A program made the translations under genes and the position numbers. A stretch of DNA of 64,000 bases from Solen grandis. Lineage: Eukaryota; Mollusca; Bivalvia; Adapedonta; Solenidae. Shown one piece after another: positions 47,271 to 60,199 of this stretch. Position 1 is the stretch's first letter. Every line of letters begins with the position of its first letter. The stretch is from the NCBI GenBank assembly GCA_021229015.1, contig CM037783.1:59867746-59931745 (forward strand), in the 5' to 3' direction. The notes under the pieces were generated by a model that saw only the letters and a list, made by a program, of their open reading frames with translations, was not told the origin of the DNA and did not search any database.

Positions 47271-48932
47271 CGTATTTATATACGTGGATATTTCTAAATA
47301 AATTAATATAAATATGCAGGAAAAGTCACATAAATCCCGCACACGGAATAAAGAATAATACATTTTTAAGCTCCAAGCATTATTTATATAAAACTACCAA
47401 CTATTGTATTATTTCACACAAAGGGAAATCAGTATCTTCTCCTACTTTTTATACACATTTCTACTGACCCAATGAGTTCTTGTACTTATTTTAACAATCC
47501 TTTGTACAGTTTTATCAATCTATATCGATTCATCACCTTTATTTATCGCCTTTCAATTTGAAAATACATTAAACGCATACAAGAGTAATATCAATGACTC
47601 ACGCTGTGAAATTCTTCTTTGTTTTACACTAAATTCAAGTAGGGAAACGGTATCAGGTATAGTACGTAAGTCTATATTTGAGGCTCGTGAACAGTCATAC
47701 AATAATTTTGACCATCCCAACGAAAATCAATCGTGAAAAACACTCCTTAATTCAACCGCATATCGTCATTACGAATCACAAAGTAAATACAGTTTTGGTG
47801 AGACCATTCTATTAAGCACGAGTCCTGTATTATCTCTCTATATATATAATATATTGGTTTCTTTTAACGTGAGCACTTTTCATGGCCTTAGATATCTCTA
47901 TGTCACATTGCAGTACACTGTTTTATCAACTTATGCACATGTATAAATGTAGTTTGACCGTCAAATAGGAATGATTTTAGCATTTTTACATTTTTTACTC
48001 CTTTACAATTTTCCCCAGTAAAACTAGGATTCTGCATGGCACAATAAATACATGTTAAATTAGGTATTGTTGATTTTTCGTCAGTAAACGAATGTTTTAT
48101 GATCCATTGACAAGGAACGAAAAGAATTAAAGTTCCTTTTTTTTTCAAAATAACGATACAAGAACATTGAAAATCAATATTTTTTTTAATTTCTACCACA
48201 CTAAACATTCCGCCAAGCCAATATATAGGGGCTTCATAAATTTTGCAAACAGAAAAAAAGTTTTGTTCTTTTTTTTATATAAATTGTGTAAGTTCCAAGG
48301 TATGTTTCCAGCTGAATTTTTGAAAAAAAAAAGAAAATATTATATTATATTATATTATCCTTCAAAATTGCCAATAAGCTTATCAGTACATTTTGCTTTT
48401 TTTAACGTTTTACATACAGTTTTTGTATACATGTATAAATTATGAATAATTGTAGCGTTGTGTAATAAAAAGGAGAACAAATGTTGGTTTCTTTCGGGTT
48501 TTAAACCAATGGCTCAAATATATGAAAAAAAATAAAATAAAAGATTGGCAGTCCTGCGCTTTACATAATATTTTACGTCAAAAATGAAAATGTTTTCATT
48601 AAGAGGTTACAACTTTAAATGTTGCATTAATATTCCATCAACAAAATAGCAGGTAAGATGGTTATATCAGCATTCTGTGTATGGGTTTTTATGTCAATGA
48701 ATTAATATTCTGCACCTTTAGTTGGTTTCATTCAATCACAGTTAAGAAATGTAAAATAAAACAATAATGAGATATGCACAACATATTTTTTTTATTTAAT
48801 AAGGAAAAAATGTATACATGAATAAATAGAGGAGAGAATAAATAAAGTCAAACTTTTTATTAGCCGTGACCTCTGTATGACAGTGACTGTTATGTTTGAA
48901 GCTGTCCAAAAGATTTACATAATGGCATCCTT
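47271..48932. other. AT-rich sequence, nothing recognised
   Basis: Non-coding on both strands as far as can be seen; a short ATATT pentamer run lies at about 48338-48358. Confidence 0.5.
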
Positions 48933-49174
48933 TTAACCCTTTCCCTCATATAGACTCATTTTGACGCACTCAATAGGTACCACATAAAGCCTGATCTGCA
49001 GAAAACCACAGTTAAACCTTACCAAATTTAATTACGAAATCCTCATTTCCAGACCACTAAGGAGCAGCGAACAGCATAAAACCTGATCAGCCTGCGAGTT
49101 ACTCGCAGGCTGATCTGGTTTTATGCTGTTCGCATAGGTCTTTTCATGGTTTCCTCTATGAGGGAAAGGGTTAA
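48933..49174 (-). mobile_element. TTAA-flanked piggyBac-like MITE, copy 4 (reverse orientation, full length)
   Basis: TTAA at 48933-48936 and 49171-49174. It is the reverse complement of copy 2 with few differences, including TGAGTCTATATGAGGG and a perfect GCGAGTTACTCGC palindrome. Confidence 0.9.
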
Positions 49175-50585
49175 ACCTGTTATTACTGAATCAGGTTTTT
49201 ATGCGTAAATTGTTTGTATTTCTAGATAATTTGCCTTTAAACAGTCAGTGCCATCCTAATTATATAGACACAGAGAAAACATTCTGATATAGTCATCACT
49301 CTGGAAGTATGTCACTTAGTTACCAATTTAATTTTGATCTGATGCTCTGCTGTTTTTTTTGTTTTTTTGTTTTTTTTTGTTGTTTTTTTTGTTTTGTTGT
49401 TTTTTTGAGTGACTTGCTATTTAACGTGGTCTACTGGCTACTTGAAAAATGGTTCTATCGTTTTAGTATTTTTTTATATTTTTGTCGTGTTAATGTTGTA
49501 AACATGTAAATAGTGGTAATCACAAGGATCCGTTCAGAGGCACCTTGAGTCAAATCCCCTCTCTCTCTCTCTCTCTTTACTGTACATGTTTTGTTGTTAT
49601 AATTTTTCATTATGAACATTTTTAAGCCTTTGTTCAGCATTTGAAATGTAGGGGAAGGTCTGACTCTAAGTTGGTAGAACTTGTAGTCCAACCCCATTTC
49701 ATTTATTATATAAAATAAAATATGTTTAAACTAATAACAGAAAACCTGTGCAAGAAGACGAGTTTTCAGTTATCTGTCATCTGTTAACAGAACTGTGATA
49801 AAATAATAAACAAATTAACCAAATGGCAGTTGTTTACAGTTTTGATAAAAAGAATTCAACAACAGAACAGTTGCCATTTCGAGTTGCCCCCATAGCTTAT
49901 AGTTATTTAGTCACTAAAAACAACTTTTTTAATAAATCTTTAAAAATGATTAGATATGTTGGTGAACATTGGTGAATGTCGGCATCAATAAAATATTTGC
50001 TTTCTTCAAAGGTTCGACGTCGTTCAAACGAAATGAAAATAAAGTATGTCGATTTTCACTCTAGACCGTGACGCGTGATTGTATTTTGCTTTGATTTAAC
50101 GTTCTACCGACAGTATTCCAATCATGACCATGTTTACTTGAGACAGATATATGGTTAATCTATAGTGACACCACGAATATCAAATCCATGACCTCCAGGG
50201 TTCAAAGGTGGATACTAAGGGTACGGATCACCACACGAGTTGATACAACTTGCATGTATTTTGATATCAGTAGGCATTAATTTCAAATTGTCTATTTTGT
50301 ATTTGTACGACCAGGTTAGAACTCGGTGCTTAGCTATACTCAAAATCTTAAACAAAGTAAGAACTCATTCCGCAAATATTATCTTGCAAAAAAATTAAGT
50401 AAATGAATAAATTGTCATGCATAGTTAAGATATGGATTAACTATGATTTGGCTAATAAATGAAATATATTCCAAAGCATTTTACCAATGCTGGTGTAATT
50501 GTGGCATATAAAACGTTACACAATAAAATCATATGCCTATCAGTAATTTACTATTGCTTTCAGATTTTGCTTTTTCTATGATTTG
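49175..50585. other. AT-rich non-coding sequence
   Basis: T/G-rich low complexity at 49350-49405 and a TC run at 49558-49576. No gene. Confidence 0.5.
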
Positions 50586-51304
50586 TCAGGGGTGGTGGTC
50601 TGTGGACGGGAGCTCAGTCCAAAATGTTTTTGTTTTTTTGTTTTTGTTTTTGTTTTTTTTAATGGTATTTCGCGCCCTGTCCCAGTTCTGAACTTTTCCA
50701 ACCAAGAAACGGAGGAAACATATAAAAAAAACGGCTTTCCAATCAATGTAAAAATACATTGCAGTATAACTTGGTTTTAAACAGAGTAAATGAGACCTCG
50801 TTAGGTCAGGGAGAAAGCCGTTCTGTATTACGGCTTTAATCTTAGCTTCATTTCCCATAAAAGAAAGTTCATGGTTACTCATTTCAGGCACATACTCCTT
50901 AATCCCTTTTCTTGAACTATCTACTAAAATATTCATGACAGTCGAAGAGATGATGGCATTACAGAAAGTTCCTAATACACCTAAATACAATTCACGGAAA
51001 TATCCGAACGCACTCAAAAAACTTCGACCGCTTTATACTTCGTACTATGAGTGGTGTCCGGGAATTCCCATAGGACGGAATAACCGGGTAAGTAGCCTTT
51101 AATCTCTATAACGAGATACCATATTATGTTTCTCCGCTTTGCAACACACACAAAAAAGCATGCTCTTTCCATGACTGCAGTCAGTAACAGGCGGCAATCT
51201 TGATTAATTGACGATTTTTCTTTGATTGGGATTTTTATGGAGTTTCCACAACTACACGCGACAGAAGCGAGGCTAACATCACGTGACGGCCGTCTTTCTC
51301 CCAT
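50586..51304 (-). CDS. Candidate exon(s) of an unrecognised minus-strand gene (weak)
   Basis: Two adjoining open frames on the minus strand: 51304-51014 (MGERRPSRDVSLASVACSCG... to KYKAVEVF) and 51017-50586, whose first part (FGYFRELYLGVLGTFCNAII, STVMNILVDSSRK, NHELSFMGNEAKIKAVIQNG) has a coding-like composition and one hydrophobic stretch. The 3' half of the second frame runs into low-complexity sequence and is not coding. The region is more CpG-rich than its surroundings. I recognise no family and no clear splice sites; it may be chance. Confidence 0.25.
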
Positions 51305-52734
51305 AATTCCATGTTCATTACTTCCTTTTATTGCAATAAGATATTCGCCTAATTTGTTTGGTTGTTAAAAAGCTGTGCGTGTGATACAAATCAAACTGGT
51401 CGCTACATTTAACGATTTTCGGTACGGTGTTTTTGACGTCTGAAGATATCTTAAATTATTTTCAATTAAAGCGGGACCTTGGAAAACGAGTTATTGAAAG
51501 AAAATTATGGCTTTGAAGAGTGACTTATTTTCGATTCATATTGATCGCCAAACTGTTTCATTCTTCTTCATCCTTTGTCTTTGTCTCAATATCCTTTTTT
51601 GACCACCACCGCCATATGATGATGATGATGATGATGATGATGATAAGCATCACTATTATCAACAACAGTAACATCATTATCAAAAGCAATTGCCAGATCT
51701 TCAAAATATGATATCTATTTTCCCCATTCTTAAAATTACAAATAAAAAATAAGAAAGTAGAAGAAAAGATACGCTATATACGTATATCTATTATACATTT
51801 TATTCTTCCCGTCATTAAAACATCCTCCTATAAAATATTACCCAGTATATTGTTATATACGTGTGCAGGGTATACTACAGTTAATGTAAAATATTGCTTC
51901 GAAGTAAATGCAATTCATTGATATATTAGACAAGCACGTGCCTATAAACTGTTTAGTTTATATACATGTAGAGAGAAGAAACAAAAGAGATAATGAAAAT
52001 AATTAGTGGAAAAAGTAGCATAAATTTACAAAATAGAATAAACATGAGAAAAAAAAGTGAAAAAATGCATGTGCTGCCACGATGATTTAATACATATATG
52101 CACATATATATCACTGGACATTTAACAATATACATTTGTATTTTTACCATTTTGAAAACGTTCATATAATGTTTTACCGTATTTTACGAGCACACGACTT
52201 TAATCATATTACAACTTTATCATACTTAGAATATCAATTGCGAATCAATACACCTGGGAATCCATTGATGAATGGCCGATATAAGATCTGATAATGAAAC
52301 CGTAATTTGTTGAACGTAATTTTCTAAATGCTTTTTTTAACGTGGAGTTTGCAATTTACCTTTGTCATTATAATCGATTCAGTTTAACATCAGAGGCTCT
52401 CTGATTCGCGCATGCGTCATATTTATGTATCTAGTTATTAACAACATGCTACTCAAAATTTGACAAATAACACTGAGTCGAATTCTATTTATTTCGATTA
52501 CCAATTGTCTTTTTTAATTAATTATATTCAACCCAAACACGTTTCAGATTTCAGATTTTTTTTCGGTTTATCTTTAGCATTTCCTCGCAGATTTGGTTTA
52601 TATTAACAACCAATACATTTACTCACTACTACTGATCAACTGTAACCTTGACCTTCTTATGACGTACCTTTTCCAATCAGTTATCGTTTATTATTTTTGT
52701 CTGATTTTATGATATGATGTAGTTTATAGGGGCA
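51305..52734. other. Non-coding sequence
   Basis: ATG trinucleotide run at 51616-51643 and many short A/T runs. No gene or element ends recognised. Confidence 0.5.
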
Positions 52735-53215
52735 CCACGGCTGAGCGGTTTGTAGATATAGAGGCATTAAGAGTGCAGTTTTCCACTCGACTACGAATCC
52801 AAAAGTTGTGAGGTCGAACCCCGTTTCCGTTTGGGCAAGAGTTTTTCGTGACCTTATTCTGTGCAAAGCACTGGTTCAGCCAGGAACCGTCTGGAAGTAT
52901 TAGTATACGATGTAAGAACTTGTTTCCCAGTCGACATAAAAACAAATTTAAACTAAGTGGTTATAGTCTCCGATTAAGTAACACAGACCCCCTTACTGAT
53001 GTGGGTTGGATTCCCAGTGCGGAAGTTGACAGCTGACTTCCGGTAGGTCGGTACTTCAACAAACGTCCCTCTGTGCCCTGGCTGTTCACTAATGTAACCC
53101 GGGTTCGACCCGAGGTCGGTCTGTTGTTGTATATGAAACAGTTTGGTTCGGAAGGCCACCAGCAATGTCAATAAGATTTTCATATAAGCGATATAACCTT
53201 CTATCCAGTCGTTGC
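52735..53215 (+). mobile_element. tRNA-Ser/Leu-like SINE and attached repeat body
   Basis: GGCACCACGGCTGAGCGGTT (A-box region), CACTCGACTACGAATCC, GAGGTCGAACCCC (B-box) at 52738-52823, then a non-coding body with TTGGATTCCCAGTGCGG, ACTTCCGGTAGGTCGG and GGTTCGACCCGAGG to about 53130. The body resembles the other SINE bodies (GGTAGGTCGGT). Exact end unclear. Confidence 0.55.
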
Positions 53216-53798
53216 AAAATAAAGTTAAAGCATGTGTTTACTTGAAGTCTTCTCCCAAAATGTCGCTTTATGACTGTGCCACTGTCAACGCCATTGTTTG
53301 TTATATGGAATTTGTATATATACTGCATGCACTGTTCTTTATTATATAACATGCATGCTTTATTCGACATAAAACTGAAAAAAGGAGAACTGTTTATTGA
53401 AACCATGACGTGTTGCATTACATGAGCTTTGTATTTCTCATTTAGTCTGTAAACTGCAATTTCGGATGTAATTTATCGACACAATTTACATTTAAACTTG
53501 AACGTTTTCTTTCATATTTTACCCCCGTTAGCAATTATCCCATGCCTGCAAGACTTAAAAACAGAAAGAATTGTGTTATGAAATATAGCCTACACAAAAT
53601 AAAGCTTCCAAATTTACGTACGGATCACATGACTTAGTCTTGGGCGCAGTGCATGTCTGCATATCCTTCCGCTTGGCACTATTTTCCTAAAAGCGCTATA
53701 TGCGATATCATTCAAGCATTCCGTGATTCTCCGTCTCTCTGCATCTAGAACCGCTTGCTATCAAAATCCGTCCAAAAGCGTGCCTCAATCCCCTAGTC

Positions 53799-53898
53799 NN
53801 NNNNNNNNNNNNNNNNNNNNNNNNNNNNNNNNNNNNNNNNNNNNNNNNNNNNNNNNNNNNNNNNNNNNNNNNNNNNNNNNNNNNNNNNNNNNNNNNNN
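53799..53898. other. Assembly gap (100 N)
   Basis: Exactly 100 N; sequence on either side is not obviously contiguous. Placeholder gap. Confidence 0.99.
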
Positions 53899-55599
53899 GC
53901 CATGTCATTCATTCATCATTTCATACATTTCTGTTATACATTTCATTCATTTTATTCATTTTCTTTCATTTTCTTTAGGCACTTTGTTTCTATCGTAAAT
54001 GGCGAAAGCCATACGCTTACCTTTGTCTGTTTTATTTATTTGATAAAACCCCCAATCTGTGTGCTTGCAGACCAAGAGGAACTCACACGCCGTGAGGCGT
54101 TACATTGGTGGCCAGTGTGACTTTTGGTCTTCCATCTCGACACAAACTATTTATTTTGTTCGAGCTTTGTTGCTTCGTACCGGAAGCAGGGATCCAGCCA
54201 TTGTTGGAAGGAACCAGCCGGATGTCAACAAATACTGACCGGACTACTTTTGTGTATACATGTATATCTGTTTTGTACATAATCCATATATTGTCACATT
54301 GCTGGTTTTCCCAAACGTTGTTTAAACCACACCACACAAAACACTACCTGTGACAGGTAAATAGACCTAGCGGCAAATAGCATTTTCTCTCTTTTCAGCG
54401 GTGATAATTTCTTTAGGCACATACTAGAATCACAAACAGTCAATTTTATTATTACAGTGATGCAGACTATTTAGATAATATATATAAATAGTGGTCAATT
54501 ATTAAAGTGGCGATAAGTGTATAAATCCGTGTTGTTTACATCAAACATTTTAAGGATTTAACTGTAAGAAGCATGATAAATAAATCAACATCGGACAATG
54601 AGCTGGTTTTCGTAAACACTTCCACAATCTATGGAAACTGCAGGCAGGTAGGAGTAAATTTTAGCAAACTTATAACGAAAAGGACTTTAAATTATGGAAT
54701 TTTATAAAATTTTGCATCATTTTCAGTCAAAACAACCAAGATGTAGAATTGACAAAATGTAGAGGACAAAATTAAGGTAATATAAGGTGTGTAAATTATT
54801 TTGTAAGGTTAGCTGATGTGCTCCTGTGTGGCATATAATCGGCACAAAAAAATATATATTTTTTCAATAGCATATACAGACAAAGTGTCCTACAAGAAAA
54901 CAGATTTGAATTCTGGCAAGCAAAAATAATTATGTAATACGAGTACAAAGTATGTCAATATTGTCAAAGCAAAAATCCTCTTTAACATTTATACTGGTCC
55001 ACATCATTTAGGACTTGAATTGATTTTAATTTTCTCTGCTTCCTTTAATCCAATCTTGGTATTATTGTTATTTCTATGAAATTAAGATGTTTCTATCAAA
55101 TCATCTTACAACTTATTAGCCCAGTTATTAGTCCTAACTATATCTCTTCATATATGTGTTAAATTATAGTATACCTTTAACAATATGAAATTAATTGTCA
55201 AAAGAGGTATTCTTATCATGTGCCAAAGATATTGTTGTTTTTTGTTGTTGTTTTTTTTTAAATGAATAATGTCTTTCAATTATTATAGGTGTATTATAAA
55301 TGTATTTATCAATTCCACTGCTCTATTCCATATATTCTAGTTTGCGATTTACTAATTAATCATCATTATTTTTTTATTAAGTACCTGATTCAATATTTGT
55401 AATTTATCTTTAAACGATCCTAATTTACCATACAGATTATTACCTACATTTGTCTTTCATTGTCTACTTCATCTTTGATGAAATATTTGACATGTGATAT
55501 AATTATGATGATAATATATAACTGTCAGGTAACACTATTTCAAAGGACCACGGTGGAAATAAGAGTTTTCAGTAACTCTTTCCTGTGTCATCCTTAACA
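53899..55599. other. Non-coding sequence after the gap
   Basis: TTCAT/ATTCA low complexity at 53903-53975. A stretch around 54095-54115 (GTTACATTGGTGGCCAGTG) faintly resembles an LTR end with a primer-binding-like site, but no partner was seen. The rest is AT-rich. Confidence 0.4.
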
Positions 55600-55742
55600 T
55601 TTATTGTTTGATGACATGGCTATATTTATCCATACACCTGTTAATAGCTATTGTATGTTATGATATATATACAATGTAGATACTTAGTATGCCATGCAAT
55701 TGTACATTATATTTTGAATAAAATCTATCTATCTATCTATCT
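55600..55742 (+). repeat. Probable LINE 3' end with ATCT tetramer tail
   Basis: AT-rich sequence ending TTTTGAATAAAATCTATCT followed by five or so ATCT repeats to 55742. The combination of a poly(A)-like hexamer and a short tetramer tail is typical of non-LTR 3' ends; no coding part was recognised upstream. Confidence 0.4.
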
Positions 55743-56112
55743 TATTCCGGAAACTACCAAAATCCGATTTTTTTTGCCGAGCCTACGTGTGATTTCAGAA
55801 CAGAACAAAACCGTCTTTACTCAAGCATATCAAGTATACAGCAAGGGGATACTGCTCTACCTATATCACGAGAATATATATGTATCTTAATACATGTTTA
55901 CCTGAGATTCTGAAAATAAAATATAAATTTATCATATGTTATGTTTAAATTGTAGTACATATATATACATTTTTTTTTATTTCCAGTCAGAAACTAAACT
56001 TTGACAGGTAGGAAGATGAGAGCAAAGACTTTTATTTAAGAAATTAGAAATATTAAACAGTTCATAAAATTAATTAGTATTAGAAGGCTGGAAGATTCAA
56101 TATATATAGATT

Positions 56113-56163
<51 letters not shown>

Positions 56164-56946
56164 ACCTTAAGGTAATCTATCCATCATTAATTATAATCAT
56201 GGTCCTTCAAGCGCTTCAAGGCTAAGAAAAAAAAAGATTATTTTCACGTTATGGTAAAAACAAAGACATAACAGATTCAAGATACTGTAAAATCATTGAT
56301 TTTCGTTGACATTAAATTTCGTTGATCATATACCTAAAGGAATTTCTTGGGTACATTTATTCGTGGATCTATGTTCTAGAAGCACTGTCAGAAGCGAAAG
56401 TTAAAATGTGTTAATAATAAAGTCAATCCCTTTCATTTTTTGTGGTATGCAGGTAAAAAATAAGGGAAGTTAAATCTTATTTACAAAAAGCAAGTAAGAT
56501 AGATTATGGATCATGGTCTCAAAAAAATTGAATAAGGAATAGTGGTTCTTAGTATTGATCCTCTTAATGAATTTGCTGCAGACAGGTATAATTTTAATAG
56601 AAAAGCAAGAAATGGGACAAGATAAAGTTATTGTTCTATGTCACTTCACACCCTGAATGATATCAATTTCTACAATAATTCTAGAAAAGCATAATTTCAC
56701 CATACAAGTAAGTAATCGCGATGAAGCAAGATAGAGTTATTGTTCTTATTAAGTAAAGTTTGACCATTGTATAAAGTATATACTCAATCCCTAAAGTACT
56801 TTCTGAGTTGTGACATACAGATGCGACTAGAGACACAACAGTCATTTGAGACTCTAACAAGAAAAGATTAATGTTTCTATTGACGGCTTACATTAAACAT
56901 ACTGTCCCCCTCTCATATCTACTGTTTTGACCTTATAACCGAACCT
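55743..56946. other. AT-rich sequence with TA dinucleotide run
   Basis: TA run of about 47 bp at 56114-56160. No gene recognised. Confidence 0.5.
56114..56160. repeat. TA microsatellite
   Basis: Uninterrupted AT dinucleotides, preceded by shorter imperfect runs at about 56097-56113. Confidence 0.95.
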
Positions 56947-56953
56947 GTCTATG

Positions 56954-57026
56954 CACAGGGCCCTCATATTATAAAATCGATATCTCTATAATTTGTTTAT
57001 AAATAGAGAGGTCGATTTTTTCTTAA

Positions 57027-57061
<35 letters not shown>

Positions 57062-57081
57062 ACTAAAATGAGGGTCCTGTG
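56954..57081. mobile_element. Small hAT-like MITE with 7-bp direct repeats
   Basis: TIRs CACAGGGCCCTCAT / ATGAGGGTCCTGTG (13 of 14 paired), flanked by GTCTATG at 56947-56953 and 57082-57088. Inside are a hairpin (AAAATCGATATCTCTAT / AATAGAGAGGTCGATTTT) and a T-run of about 32. CAGGG-type ends fit hAT, whose usual duplication is 8 bp. Confidence 0.7.
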
Positions 57082-57088
57082 GTCTATG

Positions 57089-58519
57089 ATTTAAATCAAA
57101 AGAACCAAATACAAATTAACAAATGCAAAATAATGGATGTATAAAAACTAGAATAAAAAATTCTAAACATATAACCCAAGAATAAAAAAAAAAAAATAAG
57201 TATTACAAAAAAGAAAAAGAAAAAAAGGTCTCTGCTGGAATAGAACTTTTCCACGAAAATTAATTTCAAAGTATAAGACTTCACTTGTTTTTTATATCCG
57301 TTCCAGTCGTTAGTAGACCTACATGTACCGCGATACGAGAGAACTCCATTCTAATGGCAAATGTTGGGCTATTAATTATTTATAGTCTTGGATTAACTTA
57401 TATAGGAGAACATTTTACTTCTATCTCATTCAATACCTATGTAGCAACATTTAGGCGTCGTACGAGGGTTGTCCAAGAAATACGTGAACTTTTCTTGTAA
57501 CTTCCATATTCAAATGTACATTCACAAACATGTGCAAGTTGGTGGTTTAAACATTTTTTTCTGCAATATAAAACACTACTGACCCGTATTATGTCGTAAG
57601 TATATATGTACCGTATTGCTATAGAAACGCATTCGAGCTATCCCGGGGCAGGGGTCTTTACTTTATTATACATTTATAACTAAGCAAATTGCCTCCCGAT
57701 TTAACAGTTTGTTGTTCTTGAACCCAGACCCAACTCCGTAACCTCGAACGGTTACCTGAACGATACAATCATACTGCTTTTTCTTCATTTTCTATTTCAT
57801 AATAACAGTATCCTTATATTTATGCTATGAAAAGTAAAGTGCTTTATGTACCTTATAATATCACGTGCTCCTACAAGAAAAAAATGTCGTTTTTAGGCGG
57901 CGCATCCGTCTTATGCTGGAATCGCTGATTTGCATATTTTCCACGGCAAGTTTAACTGTACCTCTCCGCGCTTTGTACGGATCCATGCAATGCAATTCTG
58001 CACTAATGAATACGAGTGGAATATGTTACAATGTTATAATGTATTATTGTTTGTTAACATGTTTTCTTTTACGATTATTTTGCACTAGAAACATCTATTT
58101 TGAGCGTGAACAAAATATCAGTGACATTTCTTAAATAGAACAGCAACTCATCTTACAGACACGATGATCTACTCCTGTAAAAAGAATCAAAGCGCTGAAG
58201 GCACTGAAGTTGTTGTGTGTGTCTCAAATGAAAGAGTGTTTGAAGAGTGAGTACCCCCCCCCCGTGTCCACTGATGTTCTCTTCCACGACAAGTGTTAAA
58301 TATTACCGTCGTCGTCTTCTCAAATCCCCCGTGAAACATTTTCAAGCTCAAGCTTTAATCCGTCACTATTAATTCCAGTGCCTCGCAATATTGACAGTCA
58401 ACTAGAAAATTTTTCATCATCAGGTATAGTGTAAAAAGTGATTTTAACCAGAAATGTGTTAATCTTATTTCAGAAAGTGGCAGTTCTCTTGTTAGCAAAA
58501 AGGTCTTAAATACGCCAGC

Positions 58520-58521
<2 letters not shown>
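57089..58521. other. Non-coding sequence before the LINE
   Basis: Short open frames at 57285-57500 and 57865-58134 lack family signatures. A C-run lies at 58253-58263. Nothing supported as a gene. Confidence 0.5.

Positions 58522-58566
<45 letters not shown>
58522..58566. repeat. T homopolymer before the LINE
   Basis: About 45 T directly upstream of the LINE. It may be the reversed poly-A tail of another insertion; length unreliable. Confidence 0.9.
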
Positions 58567-58567
<1 letters not shown>

Positions 58568-58667
58568 TGCCAAGTATGTTTTGATAAGCCATGTTCATCA
58601 ACAAAACTATTCTGTGAGCATTTTCAAGCAGGTAATCAACAGCAATCCCAAGTAGGTACGTCGGTCG

Positions 58668-59873
58668 TTGACCAAGGTGACTGTATGTTGTGACCAAGAT
58701 TCATCATCTGATATGTCTTATGACACCTCTGACCCGTGTGATGCTGGTATTGTTACTGTAACCTCTAGACAGGACTCTGTATTATCATCATCATCTGAAA
58801 GTATAGAATATAAATTAAGTACTGATAGCATTAAGATTGGAACTTTAAATGTATGTGGTTTAAAAGCCAGATTAAATAATCCAGAATTTGTTACAGAAAT
58901 TAATAAATATTCAGTATTCTGTGTTACCGAGACAAAAGTTGATTGTTCAGATATTATTAATGTTTCAAATTACACCTTTTACTCAAAACCTAGATCAGAA
59001 AAGTATAAAAGGAAGTCTGGGGGTATTGATGTTGTTGTTTTTTGTGCATGAATCACTAAGTCAACTGTATAGAAATACTTGAATCTAAGAATGAGTATAT
59101 TTATATATATTATAATTATTGGCTGAAATTGTCAGACCAACATCAGAATTATATAATCATAGGTGGTATGTATGTGCAATCTCGTTTTTATTATGAAAAT
59201 GAGTATTATTTATTTGAGAATGACATAGCTAGTAAATGCAATCAGTATGATCATGTATTGATAACTGGAAATGTCAATGGTTACACTTCAACCCTTCCGG
59301 ACTATGTTGAATTTGATAGCTTTTTATCCGATCATCTCAATTTGTGTAATGAAATATGTAACGAAATGAATTCTTTCCAAATTCTACCAAACCTTGGTTT
59401 GCCTAAAGACAGGAAATCAAAGAGTCACAAAATCAATAAACTTGAACGTATACTTCTAGATAAATCTTGACATCGCGAATGGACGTGTCAACCCAGACGT
59501 TGACGGAGAGATGACATTCCGTAACATATCACTTATAGATTATACTATATGTTCATTTAAATGTCTCAGTTTATTGAAATATTTCAAAATCATTGAGCTA
59601 GATACGCTGTTTTCTGATGGTCACTGTCTATTGTCTATGGAAATTTTCAAACCGCCAAACGTGAGAGTCATCCCCCCTATAATGACTACAGAAACTTCTT
59701 GCATTAAATGGGACAGTTCAAAATGTAAAGCATTTATTAATTACGTAAGTGAAACTCTAGATTTAGATGCATTTCACAATGTTTCTAATGATGACGTCAT
59801 TTCTATTAAACAAATGATAAACTATATTACAAATAATATTTCTGAAACATTTTTAACATTTGCAAATAAATAA
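58668..59873 (+). pseudogene. LINE endonuclease (APE-like) remnant
   Basis: Acidic/serine-rich start, then KIGTLNVCGLKARL (N-motif) and CVTETKVD (catalytic Glu block) near 58820-58945. After a frameshift, 59129-59470 has HVLITGNVNGYTS where the family has a GDFN motif (Asp apparently changed to Asn). After another break, ANGRV, LIDYTICS and FSDGHCLL (59490-59630) match the domain's end, the last corresponding to the SDH motif. At least three frames are needed. Confidence 0.82.
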
Positions 59874-60199
59874 TTCCCCGAAAGACACAGTTGTCACTAT
59901 ATTCAAAAGGTAAATGGTAAACCATGGTTTGGGCCTCAATGTAGAAAAGCACGGAATTCTTATCAAAAATCACGCAAGAAATACCAACTGAATAATCCGA
60001 CCTAAATAAACACCAGCTTAAATAGCTAGTAAACATGCACATTTTCTTAAACAAACATAAACATTCCAATGAACGTATACTGCGAAGCATGAGCACCACC
60101 GTCCAAGTGCACTTAATAATTTAGGGAATAAAAACAATTACCAAGTACAGATGATTTTTACAATTATTTTAAATCAGTTAACCAATCAACCCTAAGTGA

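Noticed and set aside
54095..54120. LTR end with primer-binding-like site
   Set aside because: A single weak match (TTACATTGGTGGC) without a second LTR, polypurine tract or gag/pol frame; the assembly gap lies 200 bp away.
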